Assembly (NCBI GenBank): GCA_963726065.1
Contig: CAVSAU010000014.1
Coordinates: forward strand, 62,001 to 126,000
Source of the DNA: Neomesorhizobium sp963726065
GTDB lineage: Bacteria > Pseudomonadota > Alphaproteobacteria > Rhizobiales > Rhizobiaceae
Length of the DNA stretch: 64,000 nt
Direction of reading: 5' to 3'
Shown: piece after piece, positions 9,044 to 19,245 of the stretch
Position numbering within the stretch: position 1 is the first letter of the stretch
Layout: every line of letters begins with the position of its first letter
Translations under genes and position numbers: made by a program
The notes under the pieces: model-generated
What the model saw: only the letters and a program-made list of their open reading frames with translations
Databases searched by the model: none
Told to the model about the DNA's origin: nothing

Positions 9044-9382
9044 ATGGCAAATGCAGTAGCGACAATTATTGATGACCTGCGGCAACGCGGTGGGCTCAAG
9101 GGCACGGACGTGGCGAATATTGCCACTGTTTCTCCGGCCACGGTGTCGCGATGGATGTCGGGCACATCGTTCCCGCATCCGAAAACGCAATTGCTTATCT
9201 CCGACCTGCGTTATGTGGTGGACCGCCTTGCGGAACTATATGACCCCGAGGAAACGCGGGTCTGGCTTTACTCCAGGCATCGCCTGCTGAATGGCGAACG
9301 CGCCATCGACCTCATTCATTCCGGCCGGGCCGACGAGGTTCTGGCGGTGATCGAGAGCCTGGACGAAGGATCGTATACCTAG
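9044..9382 (+). CDS. Xre/MbcA/ParS-family antitoxin
   Basis: A 112-residue DNA-binding antitoxin. An N-terminal Xre helix-turn-helix (VANIATVSPATVSRWMSG) is followed by the C-terminal toxin-binding DUF2384 region (RHRLLNGERAIDLIHSGRAD, ending DEGSYT). AGGG at 9031-9034 suits the ATG at 9044; a GTG at 9038 is also possible. The RES toxin gene begins two bases after this stop. It should neutralise that toxin and, with it, repress the promoter upstream. Confidence 0.9.
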   Translation: MANAVATIIDDLRQRGGLKGTDVANIATVSPATVSRWMSGTSFPHPKTQLLISDLRYVVDRLAELYDPEETRVWLYSRHRLLNGERAIDLIHSGRADEVLAVIESLDEGSYT

Positions 9383-9384
9383 TC

Positions 9385-9939
9385 ATGGGCAGTTCGGGGC
9401 GTGTTCATGATCGTGCGATCCTGGACGCACTGGAGGCAGCAGACGTCATTTCGTTCAGTCAAACCGTCTGGCGGATCGTGCGGGCAGGGCGCGATCCTAT
9501 ACTCGGATCGACAGCCGATGGCCGCTGGAGCCCCGGAGGGACCGTCGAGGTACTTTACACGAGTATAGAGCGGGAAGGGGCCCTCGCAGAGATAGGCTCC
9601 AGGCTTTCGCTGGAGCCCGTTTGGCCAAGCCGAATTGCTCACGAAATGCATGAAATAGGTGTCCAGGCGGAACGGACGCTGAACCTGGCTGACATGGCAT
9701 CGCTCGGCCCATTTGAGATCGACGTGTCGCGATACGCATCTTTCGATTACACCGCCACCCAGGCGGCGGCAGCAGCGGCTCACTTTCTTGAGTTCGATGG
9801 CCTTATCGTGCCCAGCGCACGCCACCAGTCACAAAATCTGGTGATCTTTATGGATCGCGATGCAGCCGGAACGCTGGACGTGCGAGCATCCGAAGCTGTC
9901 GATTGGAATGCGTGGCGGGCGCGTGGCGGCAAAGGCTGA
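9385..9939 (+). CDS. RES-domain toxin
   Basis: A 184-residue toxin of the RES family, whose characterised members attack NAD+ or ADP-ribosylate a target. The family arginine lies in VWRIVRAG, followed by GRWSPGG, the tyrosine in LYTSIEREGALAE with its glutamate, and a C-terminal QSQNLVIF strand. The ATG is two bases after the antitoxin stop, so the pair is translated from one message. The gene is intact, suggesting the locus is functional. Confidence 0.9.
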   Translation: MGSSGRVHDRAILDALEAADVISFSQTVWRIVRAGRDPILGSTADGRWSPGGTVEVLYTSIEREGALAEIGSRLSLEPVWPSRIAHEMHEIGVQAERTLNLADMASLGPFEIDVSRYASFDYTATQAAAAAAHFLEFDGLIVPSARHQSQNLVIFMDRDAAGTLDVRASEAVDWNAWRARGGKG

Positions 9940-9965
9940 TCGTGGATTGGCGGTCTTCCCAGGCC

Positions 9966-11154
9966 CTACCTCCTCAACACCGCACTCAGCACATCCCGCA
10001 CCCCGATGGCGCCGACGAAGCGCGACTGCTCGTCGAACAGCGCCACCGGCGCGGTCTGCGAGCGGTGCATGGCGAGCATGACCGTCTTCAGCGAGCGTGC
10101 CGGGCTTGGCCCAGAAGACCTGCGTGCGCCTCCTCGGGCGTGCCGTTCGACATCGGCGCAGGAGACCCACTCGACCGGCTTGCCGTCGCGCTCGGCGGCG
10201 GCGACCAGGCCGTCCTTGTCGATCTTGAAGCGCGTCGTCTTGCGGCGGTCGAGCCAGATCCAGCCGTCGCCGGCCGATTCCAGGTCGCGGCGGTCGCGCA
10301 TGACGTTCCAGGCGGTCAGCACCGACAGCGGGTTCACATTGGCGATGAAGTCGCGGACATAGTCGTTGGCCGGGCGCAGCACGATGTCTTCCGGCGCGCC
10401 GGTCTGGACGATGCGGCCGCCCTCCATGATGGTGATGTGGCTGCCGATCTTCAGCGCTTCCTCGAGATCGTGGCTGACGAAGATGATGGTCTTCTTCAGC
10501 GTCGCCTGCAGCTGCAGCAGCTCGTCCTGCAGCTTGGTGCGGATCAGCGGGTCGAGCGCGGAGAACGGCTCGTCCATCAGCAGGATCGGCGCTTCGGTGG
10601 CGAAGGCGCGGGCCAGGCCGACGCGCTGCTGCATGCCGCCCGACAGTTCGTGCGCGTATTTCTTCGCCCACGGGTCGAGGTTGACCAGCTTGAGCTGCTT
10701 GTCGACGCGCGCCTTGCGCTCGGCGTCGGGCACGCCGGCGAGCTCGAGGCCGAGGCCGACATTTTCCTCGACCGTGCGCCAGGGCAGCAGGCCGAACTGC
10801 TGGAACACCATGGCGACCTGGTTCTGGCGCAGCCGCCGCAGCGTCGCCTCGTCGCAGGAGACGACGTCGACCATCTTGTCGCCGTCCTTGCACCAGAACC
10901 TGGCCGCGGCTGACGATGTTCAGCCGGTTGACGGCGCGCAGCAGCGTCGACTTGCCGGAGCCGGACAGGCCCATCAGGACGGAAATCTCGCCCTCGTGGA
11001 CGGTCAGGTTGGCGCCGGCGCAGCCCAGCACATTGCCGGTCTTTTCGAGGATCTCGGCGCGCGTGGCGCCCTTGTCGATCATGCGCCAGCGCAGCCGGCC
11101 GTGATCGGCGCCGAAGACGATGTCGACATTCTTGAAATCGACGGCGACGTTCAT
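9966..11154 (-). pseudogene. choV: Choline/betaine ABC transporter ATP-binding protein ChoV, frameshifted
   Basis: The ATPase of the choXWV quaternary-amine uptake system. The N-terminal frame holds Walker A (GLSGSGKST). After a +1 break at about 10890 the next frame continues with VFQQFGLLPWRTV, the signature LSGGMQQR and Walker B (ILLMDEPFSALDP), then the C-terminal regulatory region (SLKTVMLAMHRSQ). A short stretch at about 10090-10145 is again out of frame and compensated. Removing one base in CTTGC (10887-10891) restores the first junction. The ATG overlaps the choW stop by four bases. Conservation in every frame argues for sequence error rather than decay. Confidence 0.85.
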
Positions 11155-12011
11155 TTCTTGCCTCCGACGCCGATGCGCGTCATCCGGTCGAGCACGATGG
11201 CGAGCACGACGATGGCCAGGCCCGCCTCAAGCCCGAGGTCGATCTTGCGCGAACCGAGCGCCCGGTTGATCTCGGTGCCGAGGCCGCCGGCGCCGATCAG
11301 GGCGGCGAACACCACCATCGACAGCGACAGCATGATGCACTGGGTGAGGCCGGCCATGATGGTGGGCAGCGCCGCCGGCAGCTCGACCTTCCACAGCAGC
11401 TGGCGCTTGGTGGCGCCGAACGCCTCGCCGGCCTCGATGATCGCCTTCGGCACCGAGTCGATGCCGAGATGGGTGAGGCGCACCGCGGTCGGGATGACGA
11501 AGATGATGGTGACGATGAGGCCAGGCGCGTTGCCGAGGCCGAACAGCGTCAGCACCGGGATCAGGTAGACGAAGGTCGGCAGCGTCTGCATCAGGTCGAG
11601 GACCGGCAGCATGACGCGGTAGACCTTGGGCTTGTGCGCGGCCCAGATGCCGAGCGGCACGCCGATCGCCATCGAGGCGGCCGACGCGGCGACCACCAGC
11701 ACCAGCGTCTCGACGGTCTGCTTCCACAGGCCCTGGTTGAGGATGAAGAGCAGGCCGATGAACGACGCCGATGGCCAGCGCCCTCGAGCGCTGCAGATAC
11801 CAGGCAAGCAGCCGCGATCAGCAGCGACACAGCAGCACCGGCGGCACCAGCAGCAGCAGGTCGACCAGGCCGTCGAGCAGGAAGTTCAGGCCGTTGGAGA
11901 AAGCCGCGGAAGACCGCGTTGAAGTGGTCGGTCAGCCAGTCGAAGAACGCCTTGCCCCAGGTGCCGATCGGAATCTTGCAGGCTGGCCAGCAATTTCGAA
12001 ACCGGATCCAT
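11151..12011 (-). pseudogene. choW: Choline/betaine ABC transporter permease ChoW, frameshifted
   Basis: The membrane channel of ChoXWV. The start MDPVSKLLASL is in one frame, IGTWGKAFFDWLTDHFN in another, and the intact C-terminal two-thirds (ILNQGLWKQTVETLVLVV to IGVGGKK) in a third, with several membrane helices and the ATPase-contact region (EAGEAFGATKRQLLWKVELP). At least five extra bases occur between 11760 and 11980. Deleting one base in CTTGC at 11975-11979 and one in GCAAG at 11804-11808 restores plausible reading. It overlaps choV by ATGA and follows choX by about 109 bases. Confidence 0.82.
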
Positions 12012-12120
12012 CGTCGTCCCCTCATGCATCCGGCAACGCCATCGGCGGCCATCTGTCACGGAAATGAAAAGGGCCGCCGCTGCATGGCTGCCCTCAATGT
12101 CGGTGTCGCAAGCCGATCGC

Positions 12121-13063
12121 TCAGCTTCCGAGCGCGGTCTTGACCGCGGCGGCGGCGTCGCCGCCGTCGAAGGTGGTGACGCCGTCGAGCCACGGCGTCG
12201 ACCGCATCGGGATTGGCCTTCAGCCATTCGGTCGCGACGTGTTGGCGTCGCCGCCCTTGAGGATCGCGTCCATCATCTGGTTTTCCATCGACAGGTCGAA
12301 CTTCAGGTTGGAGATGAACTTGCCGACGTTCGGGCATTCGGCGAGGTAGCCCTTGCGCACATTGGTGTGCACGGTGGCGGCGCCGAAGCCGGAATCGCCC
12401 ATGCCGTCGAGATAGGCGATCTTCATCTCGCCCATCACCGGATGCGGCGTCCAGCCGAGGAAGGCGATCCACTCATTGTCCTTCATCGACTTCTCGGCCT
12501 GGGTCAGCATGCCGGCTTCCGAGGATTCGACCAGTTCGAAGCCTTCGAGGTTGTTCTCCGGCTTGGCGATCATGTCGAGGATGATGCGGTTGCCGTCATT
12601 GCCGGCCTCGATGCCGTAGATCTTGCCGTCGAACTTGTCCTTGAACTTGCCGAGGTCGGTCAGCGTCTTGACGCCGCCGTCGGCGACATAGGTTGCGGCA
12701 CGACGATGCCGTAGCCGGCGCCGTTCGAGGTTCTCGCCGACGGTCTCGACCGAGCCTGTCGGCGGTGTAGTCCTTGATGTCGGCGGTCATCGACGGCATC
12801 CAGTTGCCGAGGAAGACGTCGAGGTCGTTGTTCTTCAGCGAGGCGTAGGTGACCGGCACCGACAGCGCGATGACGTCCGGCTCGTAGCCGAGCGCGGTCA
12901 GCAGCACCGAGGCGACGCCGGTGGTGGCCTGGATGTCGGTCCAGCCGACATCGGAAAGGCGCACCTTCTTGCAGCTTTCGGGGTCGGCCGGCGAAGGCGG
13001 CGCTGGCCGAAGACAGATGCCGTCAGCGCCGAGGGTGGCGGCGAATATCTTCATGCGCGACAT
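12121..13063 (-). pseudogene. choX: Choline ABC transporter substrate-binding protein ChoX, frameshifted
   Basis: The periplasmic choline-binding protein, first gene of the operon. The start MSRMKIFAATLGA leads into a signal peptide that is itself broken. The mature protein begins CKKVRLSDVGWTDIQATTGV and continues NNDLDVFLGNWMPSM, then switches frame near 12760. Further segments (NEWIAFLGWTPHPVMGEMKI, GFGAATVHTNVRKGYLAECP) are recognisable in other frames down to the terminal ALGS and stop. Order and strand (choX-choW-choV) match the rhizobial choline operon. Several single-base breaks; probably intact in the organism. Confidence 0.82.
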
Positions 13064-13296
13064 GTCAGTTTCTCCCATTCGAATTCTTTCATCGGTTCGC
13101 GGAAGTTACGGTTTTTCTTCCGCCCGGGTTCTTCAAGCCAAACACCATTTTGGAGCCGATTCAAGCGGCATGCGCTGGCGACGGCGCGTCGCGCATTGGC
13201 TCGTTGCGACAACGACAGGTTGACCAGCTTTTTCCGGTGGAAGGCGTGGCGAGGCGCTATTCCCCGGCCGAGTGCCGCTTCGGCTAAAAGGGAGCC

Positions 13297-13927
13297 ATGG
13301 CCAAGCTCTATTTCCACTACGCCACGATGAACGCCGGCAAGACGACGATGCTCTTGCAGGCGTCGTACAATTACCGCGAGCGCGGCATGGCGACGATGCT
13401 GTTCATCGCCGGCCACTACCGCAAGGGCGACAGCGCCGGCGTACATCTCCTCGCGCATCGGGCTGGAGGCGGAGGCCGAACTGTTTCGCGACGGCGACGA
13501 TCTGTTCGCCCGCATCGCCGACCACCACGAGCACACGGCAGCCTGCACTGCGTGTTCGTCGACGAGGCGCAGTTCCTCGAGGAAGAGCAGGTCTGGCAGC
13601 TGGCCCGCGTCGCCGACCGGCTCGACATTCCGGTGATGTGCTACGGGCTGCGGACCGATTTCCAGGGCAAGCTGTTTTCCGGCTCGCAGGCGCTGCTGGC
13701 CATCGCCGACGAATTGCGCGAGGTGCGCACCATCTGCCGCTGCGGGCGCAAGGCGACGATGGTGGTGCGGCTCGGGCCGGACGGCAAGGTGGCCAGGCAA
13801 GGGCGAGCAGGTGGCGATCGGCAAGGACGTCTACGTCTCGCTCTGCCGCCGGCACTGGGAGGAGGAGATGGGACGCGTGGCGCCGGAGGATCTTATCGGG
13901 TTTGCGGGCGAGGTCCGTGGGCGCTGA
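13297..13927 (+). pseudogene. tdk: Thymidine kinase, frameshifted
   Basis: A type II thymidine kinase that salvages thymidine to dTMP. The P-loop MNAGKTTML is near the N-terminus, Walker B is FVDEAQFL, the lid and substrate region reads YGLRTDFQGKLFSGS, and zinc-site cysteines occur in CRCGRKATM and the C-terminal CRRHW. Breaks occur near 13435-13450, 13530-13550 and 13797; removing one base from GCAAG at 13797-13801 joins VARQ to GEQVAIGKDVYVS. The corrected protein is about 205 residues, normal for the family. The first copy of a dispersed repeat begins immediately after the stop. Confidence 0.85.
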
Positions 13928-14070
13928 GAGCCCGTTTGCAAACTCTACTGCGGTGGCCAACTGACGGCGTTTTCTGTGCTTCCGGTGCTCACCTACTATA
14001 AGTACGCCCCGCTCCGGTTCTCGAAACCACAGCCATTTGACTCGCCGCAGCGAGTTATCAAACAGCCTCT
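13928..14070. repeat. Dispersed intergenic repeat, copy A
   Basis: A sequence of about 143 bases matching 23600-23836. Shared blocks include GAGCCCGTT, TGACGGCGTTTTCTG, GCTTCCGGTGCTCAC, CTCCGGTTCTCGAAACCAC and GCAGCGAGTTAT. Both copies begin directly after a stop codon (tdk here, fhs in copy B). Copy A lacks about 98 bases present in copy B between GGCGGC-like and TGACGGCG sequence. The rest of the gap up to 14210 shows no gene. Confidence 0.8.
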
Positions 14071-14210
14071 GATGAAGCGATAGCTGTCCGAAAGCATTAG
14101 CCGCCGGATCGCAAACTTTCTTTCCCCCACAATTCCAACGCCTTTCATTCGCCAATGCACCCACATATATTCGCCTCCACTCGACCAGTGGCTGTGCTTG
14201 GAGGAACTCG

Positions 14211-15303
14211 ATGGCGACCTTGCAGAATTTCGATGCGGAAATCGCAAAGACCAAGCAGGTCGTCGAGGACATGCGGTCGAAGATCGAGCAGTCCGGCACA
14301 CGTGCTCGACACGCTCGCCAAGGCCGACAAGAAGATCGGCTCGGTCGATTTCGACATCGAGAACGCCCGCATCGAGGACGTGCTGAAGCAGCAGAAGGTG
14401 ATGGAAGGCAACATCGCCGACCTGATCATCGGGCTGGAGGACGCCACCAACGTCTTCGGCACCGAATTCGAGAGCATGAAGAGCTTCACCGGCTGGGAAA
14501 GCTTCATCGGCATCTTCTCCGACCAGAACGAAGCAGCGCATGCGCACCGACCGCGTGCGCAACATGTCGCTGGCCGGCAATTTGCAGGAGCTTCTGTCGA
14601 AATCCGACACCATCGTCGGCATCCTGAAGGCGCAGAAGCAGGTTCTCGACTCGCGCTACAAGACCTCTGAGACCAGCCTTGGCCAGGTGATCGAGCGCCG
14701 CAAGGCGACGATGGACAATCTGACCGCGACGCAGAAGCGCATCGAGGAACTCAACCCGCTGCTGCTCGACATCGAAAACAAGATCGCCGCTTCGACCAAC
14801 CAGAAGGAGCGCACGCAGCTCGAAGGCGACCGCTCGAAGCTCGCCACCGAATACAACGAGAAGCAGGCGAAGGAGCAGGAACTGCTGGCCGAGAGCCAGA
14901 CGCTCGAACGCTACACCTCGATGTTCCAGACCTTTGTCGATTCGCTGAACAACCAGATCGCCGCGCAGAACACGCTGATCAACAAGCTGACCATCGACAC
15001 CGAGCAGCGCATCGTCCTCTACAAGGCGCTGGAAGACTAGCTTGAAGACCGCCGCCCAGCAGGATGTCGCGCACAAGATCAACACGCTGGGCAGCCAGGT
15101 CGACACCACCGCCGAGGAGACGATGGCCGGAATCGGCGCCGCCGCGCAGAAGCACATCGGCGACCTGCTCGAAATGCACGAGAAGAACATGGTCGGCGAC
15201 CGGCGACATCCAGCGCCGCAAGAAGCTCGCCGACGATGCGTTCGCGCGCCGCTTCGAAGAGGTGATGCGCAAGCACAACGCGGCGGATTACGTGCAGACC
15301 TGA
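14211..15303 (+). pseudogene. Coiled-coil protein of unknown function, first gene of the AAA+ cluster, frameshifted
   Basis: Reconstructed length is about 363 residues, almost wholly helical and rich in heptad-like sequence (LDTLAKADKKIGSVDFDIEN, DNLTATQKRIEELNPLLLDI, AEETMAGIGAAAQKHIGDLL). It starts MATLQNFDAEIAKTKQVVED and ends KHNAADYVQT. No signal peptide or membrane segment is seen. Breaks near 14299, 14535, 15034 and 15199 move it through all three frames. The general look recalls TelA-type stress proteins, but no diagnostic motif was found, so the function stays open. It heads a same-strand series ending with the DUF2333 gene. Confidence 0.6.
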
Positions 15304-15350
15304 CGCTTAGCGCGCGAATGATTTCAAATGTCGGCGCTGCCCCACTCCGC

Positions 15351-15456
15351 TTACCCTCTCCCCGTGAAGAACGGGGAGAGGGGGACTTCGACGCTGCCGT
15401 TTCGTCCTTCCCCCCGTGTTCTACGGGGAGAAGGTGCCGGCAGGCGGATGAGGGGG
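15351..15456. repeat. Intergenic palindromic repeats between cluster genes 1 and 2
   Basis: Two hairpin units occur. TACCCTCTCCCCGT and ACGGGGAGAG (to about 15390) are followed by GGACTTCGACGCTGCCG. A second unit has CCCCCGTGTTCTACGGGGAG followed by AAGGTGCCGGCAGGCGGATG. The first unit matches the right-hand repeat flanking the DUF559 ORF (19161-19212) over about 50 bases with few differences, so this is a solo copy of that repeat without an ORF. Confidence 0.75.
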
Positions 15457-15482
15457 AACTGGCGCGGAGAACTTCTGCCATC

Positions 15483-16632
15483 ATGACACCCGAGAACGAG
15501 GCCGCCACGCGCTATTTCGACGCCATCGCCGCGGCGCTGAAGGGGCTCGAAATCTTCATGCGCGACGACCGTTCGCCGCTCTACCGGCACGGCATCGTCG
15601 CCAAGATCGTCGCCGAATACATCGCGCGGCTGGAGAAGTCGTTCTCGTCGCTGGCGCAACCGGCTGGGCTTCATGGAGAGCTTCCGCATTTCGCGCGCCG
15701 AAAGCGGCTTTCCGCTGTTCCAGAACGTGCTCGAGCTGGAAAACGACCGCCGCCAGGCGCAGCAGCGGCTGGCCAACATTCCCGAGCCCGACGACGCTGC
15801 GCGACGAGATGGCCGACTTCATCCTGCGCCACAAGGAATTTCCGGCGGCCCTGCAGAAGTCGATGGCCGAGCGGCTCTATCTCGAGGACATCAAGGACGG
15901 CGAGACGTTCGGGCCGTTCATGCTGGCGCAGACTGCCAAGGTCTCGGTCAATCCCAAGACCATGCGGCCCTACTACCTCGTCCACTGGGCGACGTTCGAC
16001 GGCACCGCCAACCTGCCGCTGATCTACATGGCGACGGTCGAGGATTCCTCGCGACGTCGATGGTCAGCCAGCTGGTCGACGAGGACGGCAAGCTCAACGA
16101 GAAGGTCGAGATCCCGCTGCCGGTCGACGGACTGCTCAATCCGGAGCTGGCGCACCGCTTCGACGATTTCACCGAGAAGAACTCGGCCTATACGCTGTCG
16201 CCGGCCACCATCGCCGTCAATCTCGACAAGGATTTCGAGACGCTGCATCCCAAGCAGCTGCGCCGCGTCGTGCTCGGGCCGTTCTATTCGGCGGGCATCA
16301 CCGAGAACAATTCGACGGTAACGGAGGTGCTTTCCAAGGTGCGCAAGCCGGAGAACGCCTGGCTGCTCACCTGGACGATCCAGGAGGTTTTCTCCAAGGC
16401 CGAGAAGCCCGGCCGCCGGGGGCTGTGGTCGAGCGAGAAGGCGACACAGGAATTCTTCATCAACACCGACGATCTCGAAGCGGCGCGGCAGGGCGTGTCG
16501 AGCTACGAGAAGCACGCGCTGATCCCGCACGAGGCCTACCAGGCGCTTTACGCCGCCGGCGAAGCGCAGAAGATCTTCGCCGGCTACAAGGTCCACATCC
16601 TGTCCAAGGGGCAGGTGATCAGCGATGTGTGA
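15483..16632 (+). pseudogene. Conserved protein of unknown function, second gene of the AAA+ cluster, frameshifted
   Basis: Reconstructed length is about 382 residues. It begins MTPENEAATRYFDAIAAALK with a helical N-terminal third, then a mixed domain (FGPFMLAQTAKVSVNPKTMR, PYYLVHWATFDGTANLPLIY) and a conserved C-terminal part (KAEKPGRRGLWSSEKATQEF, ending HILSKGQVISDV). Breaks lie near 15665, 15800 and 16052. GGAG sits at 15470. I do not recognise a family. Its position between the coiled-coil gene and the ATPase gene suggests it works with the ATPase, possibly as adaptor or substrate; that is inference. Confidence 0.6.
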
Positions 16633-16634
16633 GC

Positions 16635-16652
16635 GGGTAAAGGTGAGGGGCA
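16635..16652. repeat. Fragment of the intergenic repeat tail
   Basis: GGGTAAAGGTGAGGGGCA differs at one position from the tail of the repeat at 18713-18730. It starts just after the stop of the second cluster gene and precedes the ATPase gene's Shine-Dalgarno (AGAGGAGAA near 16667). It shows that the same repeat family entered a second junction of this cluster. Confidence 0.55.
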
Positions 16653-16677
16653 GCGCAGGTTTTCAAGAGGAGAAATC

Positions 16678-18591
16678 ATGGACACCGGCCTGACCACGAT
16701 CGCCGAAGCCGACATCGAAAAGCATCGCGCCATGGCGCAGAGCTTCATCACGCGCATCGTCGTGCTGGAGGATGCGTCCGGCCAGTCGGGCACGGCGCTC
16801 GCCGGCACCGGGCGGCGCTTCGTCTCCACGGTGTCGACCGGCTCGGTGCGCAAGACGCGCGAGGTCGAGCTGACCAAGACGGTTGCCGCGGTGCAGCCCG
16901 ACGACCAGCTGATGGGGATCGGCCAGCACACGCTACTCTACCGCGCGCGGCGGGGCCTGGCGATCGCGCTTGCGGTCGCCGATGTTTTCGCGCGAAGCTG
17001 CGACCTCGAAAGCCTGCAGGCCAAGAACGCGCGGACGCCATTCGAAGGCGACGAAGCCAGCCACTTCAAGAAGCTTCTGTCGGCTTCGGCCTATGTTTCG
17101 GCGTTCAGCTTCGCCTCCTATCTCTCGCAACTGATCGACAGCGAGGGCGAGCCGCCGAACGACGTCGCCGAGCCCGATTTCCTGTTCGATACGGCGCAGG
17201 ACGCGCTGAAATCGCTGGTCGCCGGGCTCGACCGGGCGATCAGCCGGCGTCCAAGGACGATGCCGACCTGATGACGCGCGCCGCGCCTTCGCCCGCGTGG
17301 CGATCGACGGGCTGTTGACGCGCAAGGGCCGCTTCGACGGCATCGGGGCCTTCGAGAACGCGCATATCCGCATCGACGCCGACGATTTCACGCTCGACGG
17401 TTTCGACGTGGCGCCGGGCAAGAAGTCGAAGCCGCTGGTGATGACCTTCAAGAAGCCGGAGGAGGTCGTCGGCAACCACATCGCCAAATACCAGTCGGTG
17501 AAGCTGGCGAAGATGCTGATGGCCTACGATTTCGACCGGGAGCTCAATCCCTTCGTCGAGCTCGGCGGCTTCCTGTTCACCTTCATCGGCGACGGCGCGC
17601 CCGGCACCGGCAAGACGACGCTGATCCAGATGATCGCCGGGCTGGTCAACGGCTATGCCGAGGTCGCCGGCTATCCCTTCGTCTACGAGAATTTCGGCGT
17701 CGACCAGATCTCGTCGTACCAGGGCAAGTCCGGCCAGAACTGCCGGCAGTTCATCAACAACGTGCTCAACCCGCGCGCCATCGGCTTCGGCACCATCGAC
17801 GACATCGACCAGGTGGCGGCGAAACGCTCCGACGACCGGGCGTCGGCCGGCCAGCAGGAGATCACCGGCGTGCTGATGGACGCCTTTGCCGGCGCGGGCA
17901 CCGTGGTGCGCGGCAACTGCTCGTTCGGCATGTTCTCCAACTATCCCGAAAACGTCGACGATGCGCTGCGCCAGCGCGCCGGCGCCCGCTGGCTGGTCGA
18001 CGGGCCGCAGACGCGCGACGACTACATCGACATTTTCGTGCTGCTGGCCGGCAAGAACCACAAGATCCCGCTCGGCGAGCATGAGCTTTACGCGGCGCAG
18101 GAAATCCAGCGCGCGGTTGCCGAAGCCTATGAGGAGCACGCCAAGCCGCAGGAAGACGGGCTGGAAAAGGTCTACGAGCGCTTCATGAAGGAGAACGGCG
18201 CAGCCGAAGACGATGGCCGATATCGGCACCTATCTCCACATGATCAAGGAGGCCGAGCCGCGCTTCACCGGCCGCGCCATCAAGAACGTCACCGACGCCA
18301 TCAAGATGCGGGCGATGGACATCGAACTGCCGGACGAGTGGTTCGAGAAGCCGGAAGCCTTCATGCACAAGGGCTACGACGAGAAGAAGGCGATGATCGA
18401 GGAGCTGCGCGGGCCGTTCGACATGGACATGGTCATGCAGGAGATCAACCGCTACGCCGACAGCGAGTTCCGCTATTCCGACAAGTCCGACGACGCGGCG
18501 GTGGGCGAAGCTGTTGCGCGACGCGAGGCTGCGGGAACGGGCGGCGAAGGAGATGGCGGAGCTGCAGAAGAAGGGGCTGTGGAATGCTTGA
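16678..18591 (+). pseudogene. AAA+ ATPase, third gene of an uncharacterised cluster, frameshifted
   Basis: Reconstructed length is about 636 residues. A unique N-terminal region of about 200 residues precedes a AAA+ module: Walker A GAPGTGKTT (about 17594-17620), Walker B FGTIDDIDQ (about 17785-17815), a sensor-1-like asparagine in FGMFSNYPE, and an arginine-finger-like LRQRAGARW. A helical C-terminal region (FTGRAIKNVTDAIKMRAMDI) ends KKGLWNA. Single-base breaks occur near 17250, 18205 and 18505, each +1. The motifs are complete, so the ATPase is probably active. It is not MoxR, FtsH or ClpX by sequence. AGAGGAGAA precedes the ATG. Confidence 0.75.
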
Positions 18592-18667
18592 GAGCTTACG
18601 CTCGCTGACGCTGCGCCTCATCCGCCTGCCGGTACCTTCTTCCTATGAGCAAAGGGGCCAAGGGACA

Positions 18668-18729
18668 AGCGGCAACGCCGATGCCCCCCTCTCCCCGTCC
18701 TTCACGGGGAGAGGGTAAGGGTGAGGGGC
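18668..18729. repeat. Left inverted repeat flanking the DUF559 ORF
   Basis: The core CTCTCCCCGT (18689-18698) and ACGGGGAGAG (18704-18713) form a hairpin with tail GGTAAGGGTGAGGGGC. Positions 18704-18729 are a perfect 26-base inverted copy of 19151-19176. Similarity extends imperfectly outward to about 18668. A related CCTCATCCGCCTGCCGG unit lies just upstream at 18611-18635. Confidence 0.82.
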
Positions 18730-18735
18730 AATCAG

Positions 18736-19139
18736 ATGCGCGGTCCCGAGCCGGTTCGAGCGCGGTCACTTCGCAAAGCGGATAACGATGCCCAGCGAAC
18801 GCTGTGGTCCGAGCTCAAGGGCAGGCGAGTGAATGGCGCAAAGTTCACGCGCCAACTCCCGATCGGACCTTATTTCGCGACTTTGCCTGCCGCGAAGAGC
18901 GACTGGTGATTGAACTGGACGGCAGTCAGCATCTTGACAGTGAATACGATCGGCGGCGCGACAAGTTCATGGTTGAGGAAGGATGGTCTGTCCTGCGCTT
19001 CTGGAATATCGATGCCCTGGTCGAACGCGATGCCATGATCGATACGATCGTCGCTGCACTGGAACGGCGGCTCGATCCTGTCGAGGCGCCGGACCTGCTG
19101 TTCGTTGCGGGTTCTGATTACCGGGAGCCAGTCCTATGA
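18736..19139 (+). pseudogene. DUF559 (Vsr-like endonuclease fold) protein, one frameshift
   Basis: A DUF559 protein of about 134 residues related to very-short-patch-repair endonucleases. The N-terminal frame has RSLRKADNDAQRTLWSELKG and FTRQLPIGPYF; the C-terminal frame has LVIELDGSQHLDSEYDRRRD (the E-x-D of the nuclease core) and EGWSVLRFWNIDAL. One missing base near 18884 separates them; restoring GCGGAC joins them as PYFADFACREE. The ATG at 18736 is six bases inside the left inverted repeat, and the stop is eleven bases before the right one. It appears to be a foreign unit inside the AAA+ cluster. Confidence 0.78.
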
Positions 19140-19150
19140 ACGATTGCGCC

Positions 19151-19212
19151 GCCCCTCACCCTTACCCTCTCCCCGTAAGAACGGGGAGAGGGGGGCTTCG
19201 ACGTTGGCGCCT
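19151..19212. repeat. Right inverted repeat flanking the DUF559 ORF
   Basis: GCCCCTCACCCTTACC followed by CTCTCCCCGT (19167-19176), a four-base loop and ACGGGGAGAG (19181-19190). It is the inverse of 18668-18729: perfect over 26 bases, imperfect over about 62. A further hairpin, CTCCCCGT (19211-19218) with ACGGGGAG (19221-19228), follows directly, and its 3' side runs into the Shine-Dalgarno of the next gene. Confidence 0.82.
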
Positions 19213-19245
19213 CCCCGTGAACGGGGAGAAGGAAGGGATGTTGTA

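Noticed and set aside
9966..13063. Reading choXWV as a decayed operon
   Set aside because: All functional motifs persist in alternate frames, codon choice looks normal, and breaks are single extra bases, some in the same word as in other genes; sequence error explains it better.
14211..15303. Assignment of the coiled-coil protein as tellurite resistance TelA
   Set aside because: Length and helical content are similar but no TelA signature was found; calling it a tellurite protein would be unsupported.
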